From Deltaproteobacteria bacterium (GTDB lineage Bacteria > Myxococcota > JACRCW01), in the NCBI GenBank assembly GCA_016218805.1, contig JACRCW010000088.1:1-33293 (forward strand): DNA of 33,293 bases. The letters are read 5' to 3'. The notes below the pieces were generated by a model. The model had not been told where the DNA came from, did not search any database, and saw only the letters and a list, made by a program, of their open reading frames with translations. The position numbers were made by a program, and so were the translations under genes. This document shows positions 14,770 through 23,505 of the stretch, piece by piece. Within the stretch, counting starts at the first letter, position 1, and each line of letters begins with the position of its first letter.

Positions 14770-17043
14770 TCAGTCCTCCGCATCCACGACGGGCGGCGCG
14801 TCCGGCACGGCCGCTGCGGCCCCCGCCGGGGCGACGGGCTGCGGGACCACACGCACGCGGTCCCGTTCCGGCCGCGCGTGAAAGCCCTTCTTCTCAAAGT
14901 ACGCGCGCATCACGGCCGCACTCACCGGCGCGCTGGTAGAACCGCCAAACCCGCCGTGCTCGGTGAGCGTGACCACCACAATCTCCGGCGCCTCCGCCGG
15001 CGCAAACCCGGCAAACCACGCGTGGTCACGCAGCAGGTACTCCGTCTTGGCTGCCTCCACGTGCTGCACGCTCTTGGACAGCCGGGCCACCTGCGCGGTG
15101 CCGGTCTTTCCGCCAATGGCAACGCCCGCCGTGCGCAGCCACAGACCCAGGCCCGGCGGATCATCCTTCCACATCACCCCCGCGGCGGTGCCGCCGGGTT
15201 TCACCACCTCGCTCATGCCGGTGAGGACCTCCTTCATTCCGGCAGCGGGCAGCGTGATCTTCCGCCGCAGGCGCGGCGGGTGCTCGTGGAGCACGCGCCC
15301 CTCCTTGTCCTCCGTGCGCAGCACCAGGCGCGGCTCATACAACATCCCGCCGTTGACAATGGCGGCGTAGCCCATGGCCAGTTGCAGCGGTGTGAGCACC
15401 ACGTCACCCTGACCAATGGCGTTGTTGACCACGTAGCCGCCCTGGTAGCTGCCAAACCGCGTGACGTAGTAGTTCTCGTCGGCAACCAGGCCGGAGATCT
15501 CGCCGTCCAGCGGCACGCCGGTCTTCTCCCCCAGCCCAAACTCGTGCGCGTGTTGTGACAGCAGGTCCGCTCCCAGGTTGTAACCCAGCCGGTAGTAGTA
15601 CGCGTCACAGCTGACCTGGATGGATTTCTGCAGCGCCACCCCGCCGTGGCCAAAGCGGTTGAAGCAGCGCCAGGTAGTGCGCCCCAGCTGGAAGAACCCG
15701 GGGCACGGCAGCACGCTGTCCGGGCCAATGCGTGACTCCAACAGCCCGGCGAGCGCGGTGAACAGCTTGAAGGTGGAACCGGGGGCGTAGTGCTGTTGGA
15801 TGGCCTTGTTGATCCACGGCTGCAGGGGGTCCAGGTCCAGCGCACGCTTCTCCGCCGCGGTCATCCGTCCGCTGACCACGTTGGGGTCGTAATCAGGGAA
15901 GGAGGCCAGCGCCAGGATGGACCCGGTGGCCACGTCAACGGCGACCACCGCGCCGGCGCGGCCGCGGAAGCTCTCCTCGGCGGCGCGCTGCAGGTCCATG
16001 TCCAGCGCCAGCACCAGGGTCTGACCGGGCGTGGCCTCCACGCGGGCGTCATCGCCCAGCAGGGACCGCGCCCGGTCGTCGTTGAGGCGGCGGCCCTTGG
16101 CGTCCACCACCACCTTCTCCTGGCCGTCCTTGCCGCGCAGTGTCCGTTCGTAGCTGCGCTCCAGGCCGCGGCGCCCCATGTAGTCACCGCGCAGGTAGCC
16201 TTGCGGTTCCAATTCGCCCAGTTCCTGCGCGCCCACCTCGTTCATGTAGCCCAGCAGGTGCGCCGCCAGCGCGCCCTCGCGGTAGCGGCGGACCACGCTG
16301 CCGGTGACGTCCGCACCGGGCAGCTCACCCATGGATGCGGCGTGGCTGGCGCGCGCGTACGCGTCCCACGGGAGGTTCTGCTTGACCATGATGGGGACAA
16401 ACCGGTTCAGCCCGCGGGCGCGCGCCACCTCCTTGCGCACCTCCGCCAGGCCGCCCTCCGGGAGGTCCAGCACGTGTTCCAGGCGGCGGAACACCAGCGC
16501 GGCGGTGGCAAAGTCATGCGGGTAGGCCACCAGGTCGGTGCCGCCGTTGTCGCCGGGGACCAGGTCCAGCCCGGCCACCTGGGTGGCCTCCAGGGCGGCA
16601 CGGGTGGCGGTGACGGCGGAAGGGCTGAGCCCGGTGGCGATGACCACGGGCGCAACGTCCTTCTCGCCGACGCGCTTCTGGATGGCGTCCGCCACCTCGC
16701 GGGGGGCGCGCGCCACGCCGGCGGCTCCGAGCACACGCGCGAGCATGGCGCGGGCATCGGGGAGGAACGCGGGGGTGACAAACACGTCGTGGGAGGGGCG
16801 GTTCTCGGCCAGCACGCGGCGTTCGCGGTCACGGATCATGCCGCGTTCATGGGCCACGCGGCGCAGCTGGATGAAGTTGCTTTCGCTCTTCTGGCGGAGT
16901 TCCTGGTGGCGTTTGACCTGGAGCACGTAGAGGCGCACGACGAGGAACGCGAGCGCCACGCCCGCGACCGCGGTCAGCACGCGGAAGCGCACCCGTCCGA
17001 ACTGTCGATCGCCGCCGATGCCCAGCGCCACCACGACGTGCAC
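14770..17043 (-). CDS. mrdA: Penicillin-binding protein 2, peptidoglycan D,D-transpeptidase
   Basis: The protein has 757 residues, longer than E. coli PBP2 (633). It is a class B PBP that cross-links peptidoglycan in the elongasome. One membrane helix near residues 20-40 (VLTAVAGVALAFLVVRLYVL) is followed by the PBP-dimer region (RGMIRDRERRVLAENRP, and the GYMNEVG and MGRRGLERSYE motifs). The transpeptidase domain has the active-site STFK (S423), SCD (S478-C479-D480) and KTGT (K646). A Pro/Ala-rich tail follows. The reading frame extends upstream to 17385, but that stretch is Arg-rich nonsense overlapping rfbC. The GTG at 17043, with GGAGG just upstream, directly precedes the membrane helix and is chosen. 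It forms an operon with rodA; mreBCD are not in the window. Confidence 0.93.
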   Translation of the reverse strand: MHVVVALGIGGDRQFGRVRFRVLTAVAGVALAFLVVRLYVLQVKRHQELRQKSESNFIQLRRVAHERGMIRDRERRVLAENRPSHDVFVTPAFLPDARAMLARVLGAAGVARAPREVADAIQKRVGEKDVAPVVIATGLSPSAVTATRAALEATQVAGLDLVPGDNGGTDLVAYPHDFATAALVFRRLEHVLDLPEGGLAEVRKEVARARGLNRFVPIMVKQNLPWDAYARASHAASMGELPGADVTGSVVRRYREGALAAHLLGYMNEVGAQELGELEPQGYLRGDYMGRRGLERSYERTLRGKDGQEKVVVDAKGRRLNDDRARSLLGDDARVEATPGQTLVLALDMDLQRAAEESFRGRAGAVVAVDVATGSILALASFPDYDPNVVSGRMTAAEKRALDLDPLQPWINKAIQQHYAPGSTFKLFTALAGLLESRIGPDSVLPCPGFFQLGRTTWRCFNRFGHGGVALQKSIQVSCDAYYYRLGYNLGADLLSQHAHEFGLGEKTGVPLDGEISGLVADENYYVTRFGSYQGGYVVNNAIGQGDVVLTPLQLAMGYAAIVNGGMLYEPRLVLRTEDKEGRVLHEHPPRLRRKITLPAAGMKEVLTGMSEVVKPGGTAAGVMWKDDPPGLGLWLRTAGVAIGGKTGTAQVARLSKSVQHVEAAKTEYLLRDHAWFAGFAPAEAPEIVVVTLTEHGGFGGSTSAPVSAAVMRAYFEKKGFHARPERDRVRVVPQPVAPAGAAAAVPDAPPVVDAED

Positions 17044-17299
17044 GCGCCTCCGTGCGGACACAATGCACTCCGCGCACCCCGTCCCGCAATGCGCCACCCG
17101 CCGCGCGCCGCGTCGCCCGGCCCCGCTCACCCATGACCAGCGCCGGCACGGGGTGGCCCCACCGCGGTGGGTCGGCGCGTGGCTCGGGGAAGGCGCACTC
17201 CACGACGTCGCGCTGGCTTCCTTGTGGGCCACCACCCTGCGTGCTACGGCGCGGCGCCTGTCGCCGGGGCGTGGCCGTCGGCGAGAACGGAGTGCCGAC

Positions 17300-17866
17300 G
17301 TGCAGGTGAAGATTGACAAGACGCCGTTCCGGGACGTGTTGGTCGTGCGGTCCGAGGTGTTTGAAGACGCGCGCGGGTTCTTCACGGAGGTCTACCGGCA
17401 GGACCAGTTTGCGGAGCTGGGCGTGCCGTCCACGTTTGTGCAGTTCAACCACTCCGGCAGCGTGCGCAACGTGACGCGGGGGCTGCACTTCCAGTGGGAA
17501 CCGCCCATGGGCAAGCTGATGCGGGTGACCCGCGGCGAGGCGTTCCTGGTGGCGGTGGACCTGCGCAAGGGCAGCCCCACGCTGGGCAAGGCGTTCACCG
17601 TGGTGGCCAATGACCACAACCGCCTGCAGGTGTTTGCGCCGGCGGGGTTTGCGCGGGGATTCTGCGTGTTGTCGGAATTTGCGGAGCTGCAGTACCTGTG
17701 CACGGGTACGTACTCCAACAAGGCGGAGAGCGGCATCCGGTGGAATGACCCGGCGCTGGGGATTGACTGGCCGGTGAAGGAGCCCATCCTGTCGGACAAG
17801 GACCAGAAGGCGCAGACGCTGGCAGAGTGGCTCAAGCGCCCTGAATCGGACCACTTCAAGTACTGA
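17300..17866 (+). CDS. rfbC: dTDP-4-dehydrorhamnose 3,5-epimerase-like protein (RmlC family)
   Basis: The protein has 188 residues, the normal RmlC size. RmlC epimerises C3 and C5 of dTDP-4-keto-6-deoxyglucose on the way to dTDP-L-rhamnose. Features seen are VFEDARGFFTEVY, the catalytic-histidine segment VTRGLHFQ, KLMRVTRGEAFLVAVDLR, AGFARGFCVLSE and ESGIRWNDPALGIDWP. All belong to the cupin core. The GTG at 17300 has GGAG seven bases upstream; upstream ATG codons in the same frame precede only unstructured Arg-rich sequence and are rejected. It is the first gene of a tight operon with two SDR genes. The typical P-x-A-Q-x-K segment reads EPPMGKLMR, so a related keto-sugar rather than the rhamnose precursor is possible. 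Confidence 0.9.
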   Translation: MQVKIDKTPFRDVLVVRSEVFEDARGFFTEVYRQDQFAELGVPSTFVQFNHSGSVRNVTRGLHFQWEPPMGKLMRVTRGEAFLVAVDLRKGSPTLGKAFTVVANDHNRLQVFAPAGFARGFCVLSEFAELQYLCTGTYSNKAESGIRWNDPALGIDWPVKEPILSDKDQKAQTLAEWLKRPESDHFKY

Positions 17867-17880
17867 CGGAGGTTTCCCGG

Positions 17881-18846
17881 ATGCGCATCCTCGTCGCAGG
17901 CGGAGCGGGTTACATCGGCAGCGTGCTGGTGCCGCGGCTGTTGGAACGCGGCTACCAGGTGGACGTGGTGGACCAGCTGTGGTTCGGCAACCACCTCCCC
18001 GCGGGCGTGAAGATCATTGAGCGGGACCTGATGGACCTGGGTGAGAAGGACCTCGCCGGCTACCAGCAGGTCATCTACATCGCCGGGCTCAGCAACGACC
18101 CGATGGCGGAGTACAGCCCCGCGCGCAACTTTGTGGAGAACGGCGCCGGCGCGGCGTACCTGGCGTACATTGCCAAGCGGTGCGGTGTGGAGCGCTACAT
18201 CTACGGCGGCAGCTGTTCGGTGTACGGCTACACGGTGAACGAGCTGTACGACGAACAGAGCCCCACGGTGAGCAGCTACCCGTACGGCATCAGCAAGCTG
18301 CAGGGCGAGTTTGGCTCCATGCAGCTGCGCGACGACAAGTTCTCCGTCATCTGCTTCCGGCAGGGGACGGTGAGCGGGTATTCGCCGCGCATGCGGTTGG
18401 ATCTCATTGTGAACACCATGTTCAAGTGCGCCGTGGAGGACAAGACCATCACGGTGAACAACCCGGCCATCTGGCGCCCGCTGTTGGCCATCCAGGACGC
18501 GGCCAGCGCCTACGTGCGCGCGGTGGAGGCCCCGCGGGAGATCTCCGGCGTCTTCAACGTGGCCTCCGGCAACTACACGGTGGGCGAAGTGGCGGACTAC
18601 GTGAAGCACGGCGTCAAGGAGTCCCTGGGGATTGACGCGCGCATTGTCATCAAGCACGTGGAGGACTTCCGCAACTACAAGGTGTCCACGGAGAAGGCGC
18701 GCAACGTGCTGTCCTTCAAGCCGCGCCACGACGTGGAATCAATCGTCAAGGAGCTGGCGGAGAACCTGGAACGCTTCAAGGCGTTTGACACCGAGCGGTT
18801 CTACAACATCCGCACGTTCAAGAAGCTCAACCCGGTCCCGCACTGA
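17881..18846 (+). CDS. NAD-dependent nucleotide-sugar epimerase/dehydratase (extended SDR)
   Basis: The protein has 321 residues. The Rossmann motif GGAGYIG is at residues 7-13. The catalytic triad elements are the serine in GGSCSVYG and Y-x-x-x-K in YPYGISK. It belongs to the extended SDR class that epimerises, dehydrates or reduces NDP-sugars. The AGLSNDPMAE segment replaces the usual AA-x-x-x-V-x-x-S of GalE/RmlB, so I do not assign a specific reaction. It has GGAGG eight bases before the ATG and lies 14 bp after rfbC and 10 bp before rfbD, so it is very likely part of the same sugar pathway. Confidence 0.9.
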   Translation: MRILVAGGAGYIGSVLVPRLLERGYQVDVVDQLWFGNHLPAGVKIIERDLMDLGEKDLAGYQQVIYIAGLSNDPMAEYSPARNFVENGAGAAYLAYIAKRCGVERYIYGGSCSVYGYTVNELYDEQSPTVSSYPYGISKLQGEFGSMQLRDDKFSVICFRQGTVSGYSPRMRLDLIVNTMFKCAVEDKTITVNNPAIWRPLLAIQDAASAYVRAVEAPREISGVFNVASGNYTVGEVADYVKHGVKESLGIDARIVIKHVEDFRNYKVSTEKARNVLSFKPRHDVESIVKELAENLERFKAFDTERFYNIRTFKKLNPVPH

Positions 18847-18856
18847 GGAGGTTCCC

Positions 18857-19711
18857 GTGAAGGTGGCGGTCATTGGCGCCAACGGCCAGCTGGGCGTGGA
18901 CGTGGTGGCGGCGTTCCGCGCCGCGGGGCACGACGTGGCGGAGCTCAACCACGACCGGTTGGACGTGGTGGACCTGGACGGGTGCCGCAGTGTGCTGGGC
19001 GATGCACGCCCCGCCCTGGTCATCAACACCTCCGCCATGCACCACGTGGACAAGTGCGAAGCGGACCCCGCGCGCGCCTTTGCGGTGAACGGGATGGGCG
19101 CGCGCAACCTGGCGCTGCTGGCGCGCGAGCTGGACCACGCGCTGGTGCACGTCTCCACGGACTACGTGTTTGACGGCGCCAAGCGCGCACCGTACGTGGA
19201 GACGGACCTGCCGCGTCCGCTCAACGTGTACGGCAACACCAAACTCTCCGGTGAGCTGTTTGTTGCCACCCTGGCGCCGCGGCACTTTGTGGTGCGCACC
19301 TGCGGGCTGTTTGGCGGCGCGCCGTGCCGCGCCAAGGGCGGGCTCAACTTCCCGCGCCTGATGCTCAAGCTGGCCCGGGAGCGCGGCATGGTGCGCGTGG
19401 TGGATGACGAGCACGTGGCGCCCACCTACACGGTGGACCTGGCGCAGGCGCTGCTGGGCCTCACCGCGACGACGCACTACGGCCTGTACCACGCGGTGTC
19501 GACGGGCGGCTGCAGCTGGTACGAGCTGGCGCGGCACGTATTCGAGCTGACCGGCACCCCGGTGGACCTGCAGCAGGCCGCGCCCGGCGAGTTCCCCGCC
19601 AAGGTGCCGCGGCCGCTGTACTCGGTGATGGACAACGGGAAGCTCGCCGCCGCGGGCGTGTGCATGCCCACCTGGCAGGACGCCCTCACCCGGTTCCTTC
19701 GCGCCGGCTGA
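18857..19711 (+). CDS. rfbD: dTDP-4-dehydrorhamnose reductase-like protein (RmlD family)
   Basis: The protein has 284 residues. RmlD reduces the C4 keto group with NADPH to finish dTDP-L-rhamnose. The cofactor loop GANGQLG is at residues 7-13. The family signatures STDYVFDG and YGNTKLSGE (Y-x-x-x-K) follow, then VRTCGLFGG and VDDEHVAPTYTVDLAQAL (the family consensus is usually D-x-x-G-x-P-T). The GTG at 18857 is chosen because GAGGAGG lies five bases upstream and no valid frame precedes it. The ten-base gap to the upstream SDR shows an operon. RmlA and RmlB, needed for the first two steps, are not in the window. Confidence 0.9.
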   Translation: MKVAVIGANGQLGVDVVAAFRAAGHDVAELNHDRLDVVDLDGCRSVLGDARPALVINTSAMHHVDKCEADPARAFAVNGMGARNLALLARELDHALVHVSTDYVFDGAKRAPYVETDLPRPLNVYGNTKLSGELFVATLAPRHFVVRTCGLFGGAPCRAKGGLNFPRLMLKLARERGMVRVVDDEHVAPTYTVDLAQALLGLTATTHYGLYHAVSTGGCSWYELARHVFELTGTPVDLQQAAPGEFPAKVPRPLYSVMDNGKLAAAGVCMPTWQDALTRFLRAG

Positions 19712-19716
19712 CCCGC

Positions 19717-20586
19717 ATGGCCCGCACCTTCCACGCGCTCTACCTGCAGCACGGGGACCGCCGCCTCCCGGAGGCGCTGGCCGCCGTCCGCCGCATCCAT
19801 GAGTGCGTCTTTCCCGGCCTGGAGCGCCGCATCGTCGTCACGGACAACGCGGTCACCTCCGGCGGCGCCAGCCCGGTGGCGGCGGACACCGTGCTGGTGG
19901 CCGGGGACAACACCTACCGCGAATTCAGCGGCTGGGACCGCGGCTGGCGCTGGCTGGAGGAGCACCGCGCGCCCGCGGACGACGACGTGCTGTGCCTGTG
20001 CAACGACACGTTCATGGCGGACCCGGAAGCGGAGGACTTCCACCGCCTGGACGGCGCCACCGCGCTGCGGGACCTCCAGGCGGGCCGGCTGCTGGGGCAC
20101 GTGGACGGGCTGGCGGCTGACGTGAACGTGTTCGGCACACCGCTGCGTCACTGGATCAAGAGCAACCTGGTGCTGATGAGCGTGCGCACGCTGCGGGACC
20201 TGGCGCCCCTCACGCTCACCCTGGCGGATGAAGAGCTGTTTGTGGACGACCCGGCGGTGTTCTTCCGCGACCGCGATGACCTGGGGCGCGACTACCGCGA
20301 GTTCATCAAGGGCTTCCTGCAGGGCCGGCCCAACGCCGCGCTGTGGCGGTGGCACTCGGCGCGCCCGTTTGACCACGACAACCTTGCGCTGTTCCGCCTC
20401 AAGGCCCGCGCCATCCTGTCGGAGCACGGGCTGAGCGCGCGCGCCGCGCGCACCGGCCACGCCATCGTGGACATCTCGGCGCCGCGGCTGCCGTCCAAGG
20501 AGCTGCGCCACCGCCTGCGCTTTGAGCTGTACCGCACCGGTGCCTGGCGCCTGGTGCCGCGCTTCCGGCGGCGCTTCAACGTCTGA
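19717..20586 (+). CDS. Putative glycosyltransferase-like protein, last gene of the sugar operon
   Basis: The protein has 289 residues with no signal peptide or membrane segment. The N-terminal part (FHALYLQHGDRRLPEALAAV, RIVVTDNAV, then DDDVLCLCNDTFM) reads like the nucleotide-binding half of a GT-A fold. The middle (LLGHVDGLAADVNVFG, WIKSNLVLMSVRTLRDL) recalls rhamnan-synthesis-type transferases with a conserved NDS/NDT and 'N-hydrophobic-hydrophobic-LMS' pattern. No canonical D-x-D is certain. The tail is Arg-rich, as in peripheral membrane transferases. The ATG at 19717 lies five bases after the rfbD stop. The assignment rests partly on context; the product may instead modify the sugar. 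Confidence 0.55.
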   Translation: MARTFHALYLQHGDRRLPEALAAVRRIHECVFPGLERRIVVTDNAVTSGGASPVAADTVLVAGDNTYREFSGWDRGWRWLEEHRAPADDDVLCLCNDTFMADPEAEDFHRLDGATALRDLQAGRLLGHVDGLAADVNVFGTPLRHWIKSNLVLMSVRTLRDLAPLTLTLADEELFVDDPAVFFRDRDDLGRDYREFIKGFLQGRPNAALWRWHSARPFDHDNLALFRLKARAILSEHGLSARAARTGHAIVDISAPRLPSKELRHRLRFELYRTGAWRLVPRFRRRFNV

Positions 20587-20593
20587 CCCCGGT

Positions 20594-21265
20594 TCACTCG
20601 CCGGGCTTCAGCACGTCAAAATGCACCTTGTCACCGGACTTGGGGACGCTCATGCGCTGGTTGACCCACGCCGCCAGCAGCGGTCCGCCCAGTGACACTC
20701 CAATGAGCCCAATGCCCCACACCAGGAACGCCAGGACCAACAGCGGCCCCGCCAGGCCCCACCCGTAGTAGCCCGCCGGCGTGTACATCCCCCCAAATCC
20801 CGCTCCCCACGCCGACCAGACCAGCACCGCGGCAATGATCCCGGCCACCAGCGTCCCCACCAGGCCCACGCCGGTGGCGACGAGCGTGGGCACCAGCAAC
20901 CCGCCGCGGCGCCCGCCCAGCCAGGACATCAGCAGCCACGCCAGGAAACCGCTGGCCCCCACCACCAGGGACGCCCACAGCACCACCACAAGGAATGAGA
21001 ACGGCGCCGCCGGGCCAAACACCCACGCAAACCAGATGCACGGCAGCGCCACCAGCAGCAGCGGCACCACGGACGCCGCCAGCCCGGCCAGCAGCCAGCC
21101 CAGTTCGCCCTTGAATGGTGACGACGACGCGGACGACGAACCCTTGGGCGCGGCGCGGCCCTTCTTCACCGGCTGCCACTCCACCGCGGGGGCCGCCACC
21201 TCCGCGCCGGCCGGTTCCACGGCGGGCGCACCGGCAAGGGTGACAAGGAGCATGGCAGTGATCAT
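20594..21265 (-). CDS. Small polytopic membrane protein, unknown function
   Basis: The protein has 223 residues. A short hydrophobic N-terminus (MITAMLLVTLAGAPAVEPAGA) looks like a signal peptide. It is followed by a Ser/Lys linker and four to five membrane segments, at roughly residues 54-83, 87-115, 121-152 and 165-200. Glycine-rich aromatic loops (GAGFGGMYTPAGYYGWG) separate the last two. The C-terminus is charged (SVPKSGDKVHFDVLKPGE). AGGAGG lies nine bases before the ATG. No family is recognised. It converges with the putative glycosyltransferase with seven bases between stops, and lies 50 bp downstream of the small lipoprotein on the same strand. Confidence 0.75.
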   Translation of the reverse strand: MITAMLLVTLAGAPAVEPAGAEVAAPAVEWQPVKKGRAAPKGSSSASSSPFKGELGWLLAGLAASVVPLLLVALPCIWFAWVFGPAAPFSFLVVVLWASLVVGASGFLAWLLMSWLGGRRGGLLVPTLVATGVGLVGTLVAGIIAAVLVWSAWGAGFGGMYTPAGYYGWGLAGPLLVLAFLVWGIGLIGVSLGGPLLAAWVNQRMSVPKSGDKVHFDVLKPGE

Positions 21266-21315
21266 GGGTGGCTTCCTCCTGCGCGGCCCGGGCGGCGCCG
21301 CACGCTGGCCGCCTT

Positions 21316-21656
21316 CTACCTCACACAGGTCACCGCGGCTGCGGTGGCCGTGCTCTCCACCGGACCGAACCCCAACTCAAACCCCTGCCCCATGCACCAC
21401 TGCCCCACCGCGTGGCCGCACGCGGCGCGCAACGACCCGTCAGACACGCACGCCAGGAGCCGGCCAAGCTCCCCGACGACGCCACGCCGTGGCCCCCGGC
21501 GTCCCCCGGCCACCCCGGCGCGCACGTCCCCTCATCACAGGAATGACCCGGTGCGCAGTCCGCCGCCCCTGTGCACCGGTACGCCACCGTGTCCGGGCAT
21601 CCCGCGACGACGAGGCACGCGACGGTGAGTGCGGCCCCGATGCGCAATGGACGCAT
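21316..21656 (-). pseudogene. Small Cys-rich lipoprotein with an apparent frameshift
   Basis: The ATG at 21656 opens a clear lipoprotein signal peptide (MRPLRIGAALTVACLVVAGC, lipobox VAGC) and a Cys-rich segment (YRCTGAADCAPGHSCDEGTC). After about 50 residues the frame turns Arg/Trp-rich and ends at 21330. A different minus-strand frame, open from 21525 to a stop at 21316, continues with protein-like sequence (LLACVSDGSLRAACGHAVGQ, later GFGPVES and VTCVR). The switch point lies in the G-rich run at about 21495-21520. Joined, the product would be about 112 residues. This may be a real mutation or a base-count error in the poly-G run. The gene starts 31 bp after the stop of the upstream minus-strand gene. 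Confidence 0.55.
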
Positions 21657-21687
21657 CCGTCCGACGGTAGCCGGGGTCCCCGCCCGG

Positions 21688-23505
21688 TCAAGCTTCCAGC
21701 GCCGCGCGGTCCAGCACTTCCACCAGGCCGGCCAGGTCCGCCGCCCCACCGGACGCCGCCACCCGCACGGATTCCGGCCACGCAGCGCGGCCCCGGCCGG
21801 GCGGGTCCTTCAGCAGCGCCTCCAGCGCGCCGCGGTTGGCTGTGGCCGCCGCCGCGGGGTCCATGCGCGTGGCGCCGTCCAGGTCCGCCAGGGTGACCGC
21901 CGGCACCGCCCCCGGCACCACCAGAAAGCGCTCCAGCGCCGCATCCGGCAGCCCCACGCCCTCGCGCGCCACGCACAGCAGGATGCGGGCGCAGCCCGCC
22001 AGCAGCGCCAGCCGTGCAGCCGGATCCACCGGGGCGGTGCCCGCGGACCACGGCTGGCCCGGCCCGGCCACAACGACAAACGCCGTGGCACCGTCCACCC
22101 CGTGGAGCACCTGCCACGCCACGCCGGGCAAGCGCAGCAACGCCTGCAGGGCCGCCTCCGCCGCCAGCCGCGGCGCGGCCGACGCCTCCGCCGTGCGCAC
22201 CCACGCTTCGCGCTGGCGGTCCAGCAGAAACGCGGGCCGCAGGCCGCGGGTCCCGCCCGGGACCGACGCGGTGCCCAGGCGCGCCAGGCGCGGGCCGCGC
22301 AGCGCCTCCAGCCAGCGCGCTGGGAGGCGGAAGCCGGGCTGCTGTTTCACCACGGCCTCCAGCAGCGCCTCCGCGCGTTTGTCGTCGTGCAACGCCAGGA
22401 AGCGCGCCGCCGCCCGCAGCGCCAGCCGGGAGAAGTCCCGGCCCTGCCCGGGGAGCGCGGGAAGCAGCACGCCCGCCACGCGCTCCAGCGCCGGCCGCGC
22501 CAAGCCCGGTTCAAGCGCGGTCTCCACCAGCGGCACCAGCAGCGCCGGCGCCAGCGTCCGCAGTTCGCCGTCGGGGAGCGACAGCATCACCTCCAGCCCC
22601 GCCCGAAGAGTGGCCGCGGGCGCCCGCGTTTCCCCGTGCCCCGCCCGGGCCACCGCGCACACCGGCGCCACCGCCGCGGCCAACTCCGGCGGGACCTGCG
22701 CCGCCGCCGCGTCCCACGCGCGGCCAAAGGCTTCGTTCTCCAGCAGCCCCAGCAGCGCCTGCACCCGCGCCGGACCCTCAAAGATCTCCAACATCACCTG
22801 CAGCAGCCGGATCAGCCGCGCCGTGGACAGCGCCGCAAAATCAATCCGCCGCACCGCCTCGGCGAACGCCTGCGCCTGCTCCGCGCGCGTGCGCAGCTGG
22901 GTCAGCGTCTCCAGGTACATGAGCAGCACGCCCACATCGCCAGTGAGCCGCACCGCACCAGCCAGCAGCCGCGCGCGGGCTTCCGCGTCGGAGCGCGCGG
23001 GCTCGCGGGCCAGCGCGGACTCCACCGCGGCGCGGTCCAGCTTGGCCAGCAGGTGACGGCACACCCCGCGGTCGGACGGCTCACGCTGCCCGTTGACCAG
23101 CAGGTCCTCCGCTGCGTTGAAGGTCAGCCGCAGCACCGGCCGGTGCGCGCGCAGGAACTCCAGGTGGCGGCGCATCTCGGCCACCTCGGCCGGGCTCATT
23201 GGCTGGTCCGCCGGCGCGTCGCGGAGCAGCCCGGTGACGTCGGGGACCAGCGCCTTGGGTGGCGGCGGCGGGCGCGCGGGTTTGCGCGGGTTGTCACGCG
23301 GAGCCGGGCCCTTGGGCCCCGGGGATCCGCCTCCAGGCTTGCCCTGGGCAGGGGCTCCCCCGCCCTGCGGCGGCGGGCCACCTGCGCCGCCGCTGCCGCC
23401 TCCGCCACCTCCTCGTCGCCGGCGCCTGCGCTTGCCGCCTCCGGCCGGCGCTCCCGGCGTGCCCGGCCGCCCCTGCAATGGACCCTGGCTCATGACGTCG
23501 CTCAT
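21688..23505 (-). CDS. Large Ala/Leu-rich protein with Arg/Gly-rich N-terminus and possible pseudokinase-like tail
   Basis: The protein has 605 residues from the ATG at 23505; a GTG at 23559 and an ATG at 23493 are alternatives, and none has a strong ribosome-binding site. The first 80 or so residues are low complexity (KRRRRRRGGGGGG, then Gly/Pro runs) and look RNA-binding or disordered. Residues about 100-420 are alpha-helical and HEAT/TPR-like. The last 200 residues follow the order of a degenerate protein kinase: GLRPAFLLDRQREAW, WQVLHGVDGATAFVVVAGPG (hinge-like), VGLPDAALERFLVV where the catalytic loop would be, and VTLADLDGA where DFG would be. Catalytic residues are missing. It is cytoplasmic, with no signal peptide. 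No closer family is recognised. Confidence 0.7.
   Translation of the reverse strand: MSDVMSQGPLQGRPGTPGAPAGGGKRRRRRRGGGGGGSGGAGGPPPQGGGAPAQGKPGGGSPGPKGPAPRDNPRKPARPPPPPKALVPDVTGLLRDAPADQPMSPAEVAEMRRHLEFLRAHRPVLRLTFNAAEDLLVNGQREPSDRGVCRHLLAKLDRAAVESALAREPARSDAEARARLLAGAVRLTGDVGVLLMYLETLTQLRTRAEQAQAFAEAVRRIDFAALSTARLIRLLQVMLEIFEGPARVQALLGLLENEAFGRAWDAAAAQVPPELAAAVAPVCAVARAGHGETRAPAATLRAGLEVMLSLPDGELRTLAPALLVPLVETALEPGLARPALERVAGVLLPALPGQGRDFSRLALRAAARFLALHDDKRAEALLEAVVKQQPGFRLPARWLEALRGPRLARLGTASVPGGTRGLRPAFLLDRQREAWVRTAEASAAPRLAAEAALQALLRLPGVAWQVLHGVDGATAFVVVAGPGQPWSAGTAPVDPAARLALLAGCARILLCVAREGVGLPDAALERFLVVPGAVPAVTLADLDGATRMDPAAAATANRGALEALLKDPPGRGRAAWPESVRVAASGGAADLAGLVEVLDRAALEA

Noticed and set aside
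17018..17299. N-terminal extension of RmlC to 17018
   Set aside because: The extra sequence does not resemble the cupin family; the GTG at 17300 has a ribosome-binding site at the right distance.
17044..17385. N-terminal extension of PBP2 to 17385
   Set aside because: The added residues are Arg-rich and overlap the RmlC gene; a GTG with GGAGG lies just before the membrane helix.
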